Shown: positions 46,915 through 56,863 of the stretch, in pieces
How the letters are laid out: each line of letters starts with the position of its first letter
Position numbering within the stretch: the first letter of the stretch is position 1
Assembly (NCBI GenBank): GCA_014607495.2
Contig: CP053155.1
Location: forward strand, 4,092,001-4,156,000
DNA: 64,000 nucleotides
Origin: Carposina sasakii
Lineage: Eukaryota > Arthropoda > Insecta > Lepidoptera > Carposinidae
Direction: 5' to 3'
The notes under the pieces: generated by a model
Databases searched by the model: none
Told to the model about the DNA's origin: nothing
The model's input: the letters and a program-made list of their open reading frames with translations, nothing else
Translations under genes and position numbers: made by a program

Positions 46915-47350
46915 TGACGTAGATGGGTCGAGTGGCGTGCCGTTAGGTGTGTCCGACATCTTCCAAAATCCGAAATAAAGAATGCGGCGTGTAGTAAACA
47001 AGCTTAATTAGGAATCACAAACACTTTCACTGTATCTACGCACAAGATTACTAGGATTCTAGCGGATAACGTAGAAACGTGGTAAGTACAAGACAGACGC
47101 TGATTAGCACCCGTGCTTCGCTCGACAGACGCAACAAAAAGAACAGAATACCCTCCGGCTCAATTCAAACGACCCGGTGGTCGTTGTAAATCTACAGTGG
47201 CGCCCTCTCAGTACTCTGTCTTGTCTTTACCCAAGTGACAGCTGTCCTCCAGTCAGTGATAGCTGTCGACTTGACGTTTCTAACTTCAACGATTGAAAAT
47301 AGATGGCGTTGGAGATCCGACTGTAGGATATGACATCTTGATCTCCGACA
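46915..47350 (-). repeat. 3' LTR
   Basis: Identical to the 5' LTR. Its outer edge directly adjoins TATA and, six bases from its edge, a MITE. Confidence 0.9.
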
Positions 47351-47527
47351 CGGCCATTTTGACAACTCACGCGTCCTCGCGTGGGGTTTCTGGAAAGAAA
47401 GAGGATTTTGCAAAGTAACATGTATCACGCTCGGTCTTTCTGACCATTTTGACAGACTACCCGTCCTCGGGTAGAACCGATGAATCTGTGAACAAGATAA
47501 CTCAAGGAAGTATCTGCGCTCGGCCAT
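47351..47527 (-). other. Pre-LTR segment with duplicated hairpin
   Basis: Minus strand carries CCCGAGGACGGGTAGTCTGT, CAAAATGG and, nearer the LTR, CACGCGAGGACGCGTG, AGTTGTCAAAATGGCCG. A small hairpin plus GTCAAAATGG thus occurs twice, the second directly before the LTR where the polypurine tract should be. The expected pure-purine run is not obvious. Confidence 0.5.
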
Positions 47528-47689
47528 TCTGCCTTAACTTAAATTTAAAGACTTCTTATTACAATAGTTCATGAAATCACAAAAATCGCTCATCGACCGT
47601 CAAGTTCCCAAAATCTTTACGTAAAGACATAAAAATAAAAGATAAGCAGACTCGCACATACGTTTAAATCAGTCAGACCTTTCCTTCGG

Positions 47690-47920
47690 TCAACATTACA
47701 GTAACAGTTAGTCATATAGCCAGTCCTTCGGCTATCTACTATGGAAACACAGTCCTTCGGTTTCCAACACACACATGTAGCACAGTCCATCGGCTACCTA
47801 CTACGGAAACACGGTCCTTCGGTTTCCCACACACACACATGTAGCACTGTCCATCGGCTACAGCAGAAACTCGGTCCTTCGGTTCTGCCACAAATACATA
47901 CTACTGTCTGTCAAGGGTTT
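47690..47920. repeat. Tandem repeats with TCCTTCGGTTTCC before the 3' LTR
   Basis: Alternating GTCCTTCGGTTTCC and GTCCATCGGCTAC motifs with CACACACATGTAGCAC; three diverged units of about 60 bases. A 3' untranslated region of a second type, unlike that at 48425. Confidence 0.85.
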
Positions 47921-47989
47921 GTCAAAGTCACAATTTAAAAAACCGGTCAGTAACTTGTACATCGCATATGAAAATTCATTCATTTAGAC

Positions 47990-48369
47990 TCTGAGGTCAC
48001 ATTAATTTCGATATCAAAATTACTAGGAACTTGATGGTCTGGCACCCTACGGACCCGATCGTGCGAATATTTGTAGGTTCGATTTGAAGACAAAGATTTT
48101 AGTCGGTATCTATCACCATCTAACAATTAAATTTTATACGGTCCTTAAAATTTAGGATCTAGTTTAACTTGATTACGTTTTTCATTCTTAATGAACACAT
48201 CTAAGACACGTCGTAGACGTTCCAACCCCTGCTCTCCTGTAGAATACAATACCAGCAGGTCATCAATGTAAGAAAAAATATAACTATGAGCTAATTCACC
48301 TAAAGCTTTTGCTATAGCCCGCTGATAAACTGAACTGGCGTTCTTTAAACCAAACGGCATGGCACACAC
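47990..48369 (-). pseudogene. RT palm fused to a second integrase C-terminus
   Basis: MPFGLKNASSVYQRAIAKAL, then FSYIDDLLVLYSTGEQGLER: the reverse transcriptase fingers-palm with its YIDD catalytic box. At about 48195 it jumps to an integrase end, KRNQVKLDPKF, a stop, then GDRYRLKSLSSNRTYKYSHD, RVRRVPDHQVP. This integrase end is related to, but different from, that at 48636-48870. Confidence 0.8.
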
Positions 48370-48424
48370 AAGGTAAATAATTCCAAAACAAGGCTACAGT
48401 ATACACAATCCATATAGAGTAACG

Positions 48425-48612
48425 TCAGTCAAGTAAGTCTAGTTGCCTCAATCTAGCAACTCTTGGAAACTTCCATCCAGCTTCCGTAAACCAGTCTAGT
48501 CACTTCCATCCAGTGACTCTTGGAAACTTCCATCCAGCTTCCGTATACCAGTCTAGTCACTTCCATCCAGTGACTCTTGAATACGAGTACCTCTATCCGG
48601 TATCCGTAAACC
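48425..48612. repeat. Tandem repeats after the first integrase end
   Basis: About three units of roughly 60 bases with TCCATCCAGTGACTCTTGGA and AACTTCCATCCAGCTTCCGT; probably a 3' untranslated region. Confidence 0.85.
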
Positions 48613-48635
48613 ACTCTCAATCAGTCAACTCAACA

Positions 48636-49556
48636 TTAATTAGAACATGACGGTCCATCCCCGTCAAGTTCGCACAGATTATCATCACGGTCACATGTCA
48701 GCTTGTCATTGGTAATGTCATTCGCAGGCATTCGCCTAAGTCTGTCATGTGCGTACTTATAGGTTCTATTGGAATTAAGGGCTTTAAGAACATAACGATT
48801 ACCTTCAAGTACCTCCGATACCCTAAAAGGACCTCTATACTTCGGATCAATTAATCGAATTTCGAGTTCACCTGTAGTTACACGAGTTTTTGGCAAACCT
48901 GTTGTAAAATAACTGGAATATTCACCTAAAATAGTTAAAAGATCTGACTTTTTACAAGAGGGTATATCTGTGTCAACATTACTAAAGTCGTTACTGATAC
49001 TAGAATCGGTTAAAACGTCACAATTTAAAACTGTCAAATTATTTTGTTTTAAAAAGCTAAAATTATTTGTTGACAAGTTAATAACGAAGCCTTGACTCAA
49101 TATTTCACGACCTAGCATAATATCACTACGCATATACACATCGGGTAAAACATGTAATAAAAGTTCTAAACAATAATCATTAATTTCAACATTACACAGT
49201 ATTTGCTGGGTGCTGAATACACTGGTTTGACAAATTCCCGTTAGAGAGACAGTTTTAGCAATTCTTTTACCATTGAAACTTGATGCAACGCTTTCTTTTA
49301 TTAGTGAACACTCAGCACCCGAATCAAAATGAAAATCATAAAATCTACCTTGATTATTAAGAGCGCCGGTCGGTGGTAAAGCGGTAAGTGCAACTATCTT
49401 TCGTGGATTCAGACGAATTTGACCTCGGCGCACCTCGAAGCCTAGGTACTCTACTTTTTCTTTCAGGAATGAGCACTTTTTAGGATTTAACGAAAATCCC
49501 TTCCAGAAAGAACTTCTAATACTACCTTTAGTCTATCGAAAGCTTCACGAGATCGC
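48636..49556 (-). pseudogene. Mosaic pol: RT thumb, second protease, integrase C-terminus
   Basis: From 49555: SREAFDRLKVVLEVLSGRDF, a stop, then KVEYLGFEVRRGQIRLNPRK, the reverse transcriptase region after the YIDD box. At about 49365 it switches without frame loss to a protease, FHFDSGAECSLIKESVASSF, followed by SDIMLGREIL, clearly different from the first protease. At about 48870 it switches again to an integrase C-terminal segment, DPKYRGPFRVSEVLEGNRYV, LKALNSNRTYKYAHDRLRRM, and ends at 48636. The 265-residue frame open across two such joins shows that the joins are deletions or template switches, not random decay. Confidence 0.8.
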
Positions 49557-50795
49557 CTAGAGCATGTACGAGGCTATAGAAGTTTGTCCTATACCAGTCA
49601 TAGAAACATTGTCATAAATTCGCTTACCACTAAGTTTCAAAGCAATCGATTCTTTAACTAAGGAACACTCTGAACCTGAGTCGTAAGTAAATGGGAATGA
49701 CTCACCAGAGTGACGCAGAGAACCCGAAGGCGCACTCACAATGCACACGTCTACTCGCTTTTCCTTAGCTGGACCAGTTCCAGTGCCGCCGCCGGTACCG
49801 TTGTTCCCCTCCTTGATTTTCCTCTTCGGGCAGTCGGATGCATAGTGGCCTTGTTCCCGGCAGTTGAAGCAGGTGATGCGATCGGTTCTCCCTGTAGGTT
49901 GGTTGGTCGAGTTATGGTCCCCGTGAAAGGACCTGTGTTTGGACCGGTCATCTTGCTTCTTCGAATTGGCTTTGTTGCGACATTGAAGAGATTTGTGGCC
50001 TAGTTGTCCATAATTAAAGCACTTGATGGTCACAGCAGATCCATTAGGTCGGTTTCTTTTTAGGTCGGGTCCATCACGATAAATACTTGATGAATAACTT
50101 CTCTTCAGGTACGAGATGGGTAAGACAGCCTTCAGTTCCTTTTGTAAATGGTTACGCGTCTTGATGTCAGTCGTTATAGCAATCCTCTGAACACGTGGCT
50201 CTTGTTTTGAAATATGAGCTAAGACAGTGGCTATTGCTATCTGTTCTGTAGTCAGTCCATTCCACCTTGCCATTAAGGATGTTATGAGGGTAGCGGCGTA
50301 TGAGGCCAGCCACTCGTTATCTCTCGGTTTCTTGTCGTGCATACTGATGAGAAAGGAAGCAGCAGTTTCAGGACAGTCATACCTTGCTACGAAAAGCTCC
50401 TTAAAATCGGCCCACGTCATATTAGGAAACGATATTGAAGACAGCCAAGATGATGCTTCGCCCTTGAGTGCGTGGCTTAACGCGATCATCAGAGAAGATC
50501 CATGGCGATGTCGATCTGTTATACACATGTCCGCGGTCGTTATCCAAGCTCGGGCGTCGATGTCTCTTTTCTCTGGTCGAAATCAGGAAGGCGAATAGAG
50601 TCCGAAGATGCAGGTAGTTTTATTGCTTGCACCAAACGCCAGAAAATTTTGATTTTGTTGCTCGAAGAGAAGACGCCATTTTTCTTCGCTCGAGTCACTA
50701 TTTGAAGCACGTGTTTCATGTGGGTGATCCGGGTTGCATCCCACTTCTGATGACGTAGATGGGTCGAGTGGCGTGCCGTTAGGTGTGTCCGACAT
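49557..50795 (-). pseudogene. Gag with two CCHC knuckles, fused to a protease start
   Basis: Starts in the LTR at 50795. After single-base shifts near 50640 and 50560 the frame continues DIDARAWITTADMC, then a Gag core: IALSHALKGEASSWLSSISF, WADFKELFVARYDCPETAAS. Two zinc knuckles follow, CFNYGQLGHKSLQC (first Cys spacing altered by Tyr but still CX2-like) and CFNCREQGHYASDC, then a basic Gly-rich linker and the protease start FTYDSGSECSLVKESIALKL with its DSG active site. It stops at 49557, shortly after IGQTSI. The gag would coat the RNA; the protease is truncated. Confidence 0.8.
50737..50753 (-). promoter_or_regulatory. Primer-binding site, tRNA-Leu type
   Basis: Minus strand TCAGAAGTGGGATGC spans the inner LTR edge. 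It is complementary to the GCATCCCACTTCTGA-like 3' part of leucine tRNAs just inside the CCA end. It confirms the LTR boundary and orientation. tRNA identity is from memory of the family. Confidence 0.6.
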
Positions 50796-51186
50796 CTTCC
50801 AAAATCCGAAATAAAGAATGCGGCGTGTAGTAAACAAGCTTAATTAGGAATCACAAACACTTTCACTGTATCTACGCACAAGATTACTAGGATTCTAGCG
50901 GATAACGTAGAAACGTGGTAAGTACAAGACAGACGCTGATTAGCACCCGTGCTTCGCTCGACAGACGCAACAAAAAGAACAGAATACCCTCCGGCTCAAT
51001 TCAAACGACCCGGTGGTCGTTGTAAATCTACAGTGGCGCCCTCTCAGTACTCTGTCTTGTCTTTACCCAAGTGACAGCTGTCCTCCAGTCAGTGATAGCT
51101 GTCGACTTGACGTTTCTAACTTCAACGATTGAAAATAGATGGCGTTGGAGATCCGACTGTAGGATATGACATCTTGATCTCCGACA
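50751..51186 (-). repeat. 5' LTR
   Basis: 436 bases, TG...CA. The last 45 bases contain the gag start codon and encode MSDTPNGTPLDPSTS, running on in frame through the LTR edge. Confidence 0.9.
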
Positions 51187-51190
51187 TATA

Positions 51191-51724
51191 TTTTTAGCTA
51201 TTTTAAGGTGTTTATTTCTTTAGTGTTTATTAGACGCTCTGTTAAAATACACGTAATGTATATTTTATTAGCATACATTTAATCGTAAAAAGCGGATCGT
51301 GTTTAGAGAATTTAATTGGCAATACCCATGTTATTTTTGGCCACGTAACAATTTTAGTATTTTCGTGAATTTATAATTAACAGATTTCGCATAATAAATA
51401 AATATTGCTCGTTCACATTAAAGGAACTCAAATTTTATTACACTTCTAGATGAGGGAGACCATGAAGGAACCTTAACAAAACCGAAATACAAGACAATTC
51501 TGTTTACTAAATACTAGGAGATTGAAAACGAAATACCTTAAATATCAGATACACCTGTCTTTGCCGTCACGGCTTTCCTTGTGGTACATAGTTATGTAGT
51601 TTTTCCACTTCCATGGCGCCACACCGTGACGTTACAATTACTTGCTCCACATATTTCAGAGTAATTTACGAACAGATAAGAATAACGCAAAGATAACATG
51701 CAATGTAAATTAACGTGTACTTAC
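51191..51724. other. Intron between exon A and the LTR element
   Basis: AT-rich; its upper end carries the GTAAGT donor of exon A. Confidence 0.6.
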
Positions 51725-51811
51725 ATAATCTACCAAAACTAAGGGACAGGCGCTTTCTGAGCTTTTGCATTTTGCTCATAGCGCCGCCCCTTTTTTCTCT
51801 CATTGTCACGC
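51725..51811 (-). CDS. Eip63E: PFTAIRE-type cyclin-dependent kinase, N-terminal exon A
   Basis: An 87-base exon. On the minus strand it is preceded by a strong pyrimidine tract ending in CAG (51813-51812) and followed by GTAAGT (from 51724). One frame is open: it contains MREKRGGAMSKMQKLRK and then RLSLSFGRL. Vertebrate CDK14 has a very similar head (basic KMKKLRR, then a serine-rich RxLSxSFxR motif), a likely docking and phosphorylation segment upstream of the kinase domain. The exon starts with two bases finishing a codon and ends with one base of the next (phase 1 at both sides). Joined to exon B it reads GRL-S-TKDD, as in CDK14, where KKDD follows shortly. Two in-frame ATGs (MREK, MSKM) could be starts; an upstream coding exon is equally possible. 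Orthology to Drosophila Eip63E is inferred from remembered family sequence. Confidence 0.75.
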
Positions 51812-52262
51812 CTGAAACAAAAGAAAACAAACGTTAGTAAAATGTACAGAGGAGGGTGTCGTGAACTAAATTCAATTTAAAGCTATAATTCATATAATTT
51901 CAGTAAAACGATAGGCTATATTGGTAAAATCACAAAACACAGTTACGCACAAGTTTTTGTTTACAAGAAAAATACCTATGTTGAGATAGATACCCAATCA
52001 GGCAATAACTCATAATTACGGGAAGTCCCACACAATCGCGAACAATAAACCAAACGTCCATAAACAAACGTACTCGCGTAACCAGCAACCAAACGACAAC
52101 AACCACACGTGGCAACAAACGTGGACGAGGCTATAGACAATCTAAAGTAGTAAGTCATCCTAAAAAGCGCTAAAAAGGTACAGCTATTTTTTTTTATATC
52201 CCGAAGGATGGTAAAGGAAGCTACGTCCATGCAGTCATCGACTTTAGTTGAATTATTTCAGA
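51812..52262. other. Sequence upstream of exon A
   Basis: Includes the pyrimidine-rich acceptor of exon A. Minus-strand frames at 51930-52230 lack family features. Confidence 0.5.
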
Positions 52263-52401
52263 ATTACATGTGGCCATAGACAGATGGACCGATGACTTGA
52301 AGAGGGCGCTGCTGTGAGTAACTGGATGGCTAAAACGAGATCGAGCCATTTGGCGTGACCTGGGGGAGGCCTACGCCCAGCAGTGGACTGCAATGTGTGA
52401 G
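52263..52401 (+). mobile_element. RTE LINE 3' end fragment
   Basis: AGACAGATGGACCGATGACT, GTAACTGGATGGC, TGGGGGAGGCCTACGCCCAG, CAGTGGACTGCAATG: the same segment as 44780-44890 of the RTE relic, in a related subfamily. Frame is broken; no target duplication identified. Confidence 0.75.
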
Positions 52402-55251
52402 TGTGGATAGTATAATGATGTGGCATGGTCGAGGCAAATAAAGGGACAAATAGATTTGAGAAATTAAATAACATTCTGTTTGCACGGAATGAGAAATATT
52501 TACATGACAATTCAATAGGCAAGCATTCAGCACATCTACCGTTAAGCGCGCTTATTGAGGAATATTTCAGATGTCATATTATATTCTTTTACCATGACAA
52601 TACTGTTTACTATAACCACTATTATTCTGTTTACAAAAGATCCATTATGAATTTAACCCCAATGAGAATAAAACATAATTACGATAGAATTGTTATTAAT
52701 TTATGAACCATATTATCGAATTAATTACTGATAACGGTTAGCAAAGGTTATCGACAGCTTTACGACTCGTAAATTATTTGTAAATTATACCGATTACTTA
52801 TACCAATCCAGCTGGTAGCAGATCTTTATACGTATTGCGAATAGCATTAATGAGGGTAGATCGAGATTTATCGCGCCATCTTAAAAAAATCTTTGTCCTT
52901 TATTATTACGATTAGTTATTTACTTTTGCAATATTTGGTAGTTCTTACTTTGCCCCTTCTCACAAATCTTTCTCTCTTCCCAAACGCACATTACACTTAT
53001 TGTGGCCATACATCATACCAGTACCAATAACGGCATTATTATCATTAACGTAACACATTTCACTAAACTAATAAACGTTATTTTCGTACCAAAGGCGTTG
53101 CTGTATAACCGTTAATTGATTACCGGAGTTATAACTCCCAGTCACGCCAGAACTCCACTCGAGTAGTCGACCGAAGAACTAACAGGTGGCGTGCTCTGTT
53201 GTAATGCAATTCAATAAAGATAAATCTGCCTAAGTTATAGTTAATATTGATAGTAATTCTTGGCCATTAAGCTCTCCAGAATTACCCGCCAAACTTGAAA
53301 TAGCAACTAAAGAAGATTTATAAGAGGTTAATGATACTATATTTAGCGACCGGTTTGCTCTAGTGACAACGTTTCTGCACTTATAACCTAGAACTAGTAT
53401 TCGTTGTCTCTGTGAGCTCAGTAAAGTTGACAGTAATAAATTACCCTAGATCGATCAAAAAAGGGACATAACAGATAGCCATAATCCGAATCATATCAAT
53501 GGAATGTCAATATAACCGACCGATAATAGCACATACCCGGCCATTATAAAGAGGTCGTTCACAAATTCCCGAAATGACTTAAAAGGGGAAAACTTTTTAT
53601 CGCTTTATTGTCGTCCGACAGGATACGGCTTTTCGGAAGCACCCACAAATGTATGGATGGATGCGGAAATCATTGTTTGCAAAACACCCGGACATAAAGA
53701 TACCACAATGTACTAAACAATTTTATTTAACTTATAGCTATAATATAGCTTTACCTCATTTGAATAAGTTATGTATGGAATACGCTCTCGTATATTTTTT
53801 ATGTTACTGATATAGAAACTGGAGAATTAAGTTTAACCCGTGTAATAGAATTTTAAGACATAGGTAGATAAGTACGAATTAGAAATAATTGTTTCAAGGA
53901 CTATTTGACGACAAACCATCCATATTTCTTATCCATAGACAAAATAAAACTATTCAAGAAAAATAATAAATCATTGCATAAGCCACATCAGATAAATTAC
54001 GCAATAAAAATCCATCGGAGCGCCTATCTCGGCGATCGCAACTGTTCAACATGATCAAACGGTATCTATCAATAATAACGACATGAAACCGGAAAGACCT
54101 CTGTTTCATCTCAACATGTAGTTTTCTTTACGCATCAGTGGATTTACATTTAAATTATCAAGCCTTAATGATCAATGTACTGGGGCTAAATGAATTGCAT
54201 AGGCAAGATGTTATAAATCGTTAAGTTGCTAAACTTAACGACATGAGAGCATCTAATCCATATTAACATTTAATATTACTTGGGTGTTGCGAATGCCTTA
54301 GAAGTGCTAATGACATATTTTTAACTAAATTCATAGAAAAGTAAAGACCAAAATACCCCAATCAGCAAAAATAATGAGCACTGGAACATTTGTCCAGTGT
54401 ATTTATTCGGCATACGAACCAGCTGGTTCAACATAACTGAGCAAATCTTTAGTTACAAACTTGAATTCTAAATGCTGACCAAATAGATTCTTGTACAAAT
54501 TTTCAGACATTCAAGTTGTAAAGTTTCCTAGCCCAGGTCTTAGTTATGGCCAAAGTTAGTTCTGTTTGTCCGTAACATTTCCTACGTTACGAAGCGTACC
54601 ATTGAGATGTTGCCAAACGCATGTTGGCGCCGGCGTGACGCCGCCGTACGTTGATCCCGACTTTTAATATTAGTTTGAGAACTAATTGTTCATTACTCAT
54701 AAGACAAGATTGAATAAACCTAAACGAGGACCTCTTTTGACTCCGACTGCGCGACGCAAAGGAGTGGTAATGTGTATTAACAGCCTATGTATGTGTATGT
54801 ACCTATATGTATGTATGTATGTTCCTTTGAAGCACTACACAGACCAAACGCCTCGGCCGAATTTTTATGATTCATACGTCAATCGATTCCTCTTAGTCCG
54901 GCGAGTGTCACTAAAGACATGACGTTTGTGAAAATCCAATATGGCGACTACTGGACGCCATTTTGTGAAAATGAAAAAAATTAAAGTCGACAAACTATAT
55001 CGAGTGGGGTATCGTTGAATAGGTATTAAAAAATCATTTTTAGGTTTCTCTCAACAATTTTTCGATTCGACTATCCTATCCGTTTAGGATCTATATCGAT
55101 TGAAAGATGCGTACTAACAACCATTCTCACATATAAGTTTTTAGACAGCAGTAAGACAAAAACTTCTTGCTGCCGAGCATGTTGAACATGTTTCTTGAAG
55201 CGTACCTATTAGTAACTAGGTACTCATAACAAAAAAGTATGAAAATAATTT
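52402..55251. other. Non-coding sequence, nothing recognised
   Basis: AT-rich with a small GC-rich patch at 54620-54660 (GGCGCCGGCGTGACGCCGCC). The frame 54686-54922 has ATGTATGT repeats and no family features. Confidence 0.5.
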
Positions 55252-55620
55252 TAAAAATCCAAAAACCCGACTGCTTAAAAACTGAAAAGAAAAAAAAACA
55301 AGTACTTATATGTCCGGTGGGCTAGAATTCTATAATATTATTATGGAATGAATACTATTGAAGAACATAAATTATTTTCTAATGATCGTAACATGAACAC
55401 TGAACAGTCGGGATCTATTATCCGACAGCCACGCTAATATTTCAATGGATTCCTGGCTATTTAGTTGTTGTGTTGCGATCATTAGAAAATATTTTATGTT
55501 CTTCAATAGTATTCATTCCATAATAATATTATAGAATTATAGCCCACCGGACATAATATATAAGTGCTTTGTTTTTTTCTTTTCAGTTTTTAAGCAGTCG
55601 GGTTTTTGGATTTTTTAAAT
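55252..55620. mobile_element. Foldback element with long inverted arms
   Basis: Left arm about 55252-55388 and right arm about 55476-55620 are inverted copies over about 140 bases: AAAAATCCAAAAACCCGACT, GTCCGGTGGGCTA, TAATATTATTATGGAATGAA, CTATTGAAGAACATAAA. A unique centre of about 87 bases lies between. No gene. Confidence 0.85.
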
Positions 55621-56480
55621 TATGTTTTATTTTTGGCCAAGATTTCATATTATCTAATCTAATCCATCAATCATATTCATTATCATCATCATGATCCTAC
55701 TTCCGGATATCAGGATCTTAAGATGTATTATTTTCGGATAATCCAATAACCTTCGGCATTTAGGTATGCGGGTAAAAACGGAATTGCGCAGCGAAACTGT
55801 TTAATGCTGGAGCATTGAGATTTAAATTGAATGTCAAATTAAGAAGATTGCAATCCGATTCGCCTGAGGATATTGGCTCGAGGCCCACTGCAGCACCGCA
55901 GTCCGCACTCCAGCCATCAAAGAGACAAACTGCATGCACTGCAGGCTAGATAGCAAAATTACAATTCCTAGAATAGTCCAGCTACTCTCTGATCGTAAAT
56001 AAAATCGTCGAAATTTTACGACCGAAGCAAATTGAAAATTTAATGGTACGTCCGTCATTTGAAATCTGTTTTACAAGTGATGCAGATTCGATTTGTGAAC
56101 ATTCGATGCACCTCCTAGCTCAACGGACCGATGTAAAACTAATCCAGCGTTAAAGAGAACGTGCATTGATTGGACAAAAAATATCCGATTGGACTATAAA
56201 TATAATTTCCGGTTTACAAGAACATATGGCGCCACAAATTTTACCTGCCCTAAAACGCCAGGCGATAAAGGCTTGTTGATATTGCTTTGTGTATATTCGA
56301 TCTTGTTTGAACAGGGCAGATCCATGTTATCGAAGTATAAGGTTCAATATTAAACCGGCCAGATTTAGCGGCATATCGGTAAACAATACTCAAGCCTGCC
56401 TAAACACGGCCAACCAACACACGGAACGATCTATACTGTCACCAACAATCTAATCAGGTGAAATGTTACGCACATACATA
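55621..56480. other. Non-coding sequence, nothing recognised
   Basis: No confident content; the minus-strand frame 55834-56058 is compositional. Confidence 0.5.
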
Positions 56481-56863
56481 TACAGGATGTTTTTTTGTGG
56501 CCACCTTTAACGAAGGGTGCGTACTCTATACATAAAATAAAGTAAGTTTATGACAAAAAAAATGCTGGGAATTTTTTTTTTTTTTTTTTTAATTTTTTAT
56601 TACTTGATCTGGCGAAATTTATAGTGTCTAGTGTTTATGCTAGTTTATTTATAGACAGATATTAATTATTTCTCGTGAAAAAATCTTGCTACGTGCGTCT
56701 ATGTGCATTTATGCAGAGAAACGCAGTCTATTTACTCAACTTTGGACCCTAATATTTTGGAAACCAGACACTTCCCAGGTATGCTTCCATGGAGAAAAAT
56801 GATCGTGATGATGAGGAGATTCCGTAGTTTTCGGGAACGTTGACGACCAAAAATCATCCTGTA
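56481..56863 (-). mobile_element. MITE family A, copy 3
   Basis: Inverted full copy: TACAGGATGTTTTTTTGTGG at 56481, ending AAAATCATCCTGTA at 56863. Shares the GATCTGGCGAAATTT variant with copy 2. A long T-run lies at about 56573-56590. Confidence 0.9.

Larger units (their letters stand above)
46915..51186 (-). mobile_element. LTR retrotransposon (Ty3/Gypsy type), recombinant interior
   Basis: Two 436-base LTRs (46915-47350 and 50751-51186) are identical base for base by eye, with a constant offset of 3,836. They start TGTCGGAG and end CTACGTCA on the minus strand. TATA flanks both sides (46911-46914, 51187-51190). A primer-binding site for a Leu-type tRNA follows the 5' LTR. The 3.4-kb inside holds, in minus-strand order: gag with two zinc knuckles and a protease start; a reverse transcriptase piece; a second, different protease; an integrase C-terminus; tandem repeats; another reverse transcriptase piece; a second integrase C-terminus; and further tandem repeats. 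A normal element would be about 5-7 kb with one of each. It cannot make its own proteins, yet its LTRs imply recent insertion. Confidence 0.9.

Noticed and set aside
47192..47527. Minus-strand 111-residue frame through the 3' LTR
   Set aside because: It runs from the pre-LTR segment into LTR control sequence; no env or other protein features.
49710..50003. Plus-strand frame of 97 residues across the gag region
   Set aside because: Shadow of the minus-strand gag and zinc-knuckle coding sequence.
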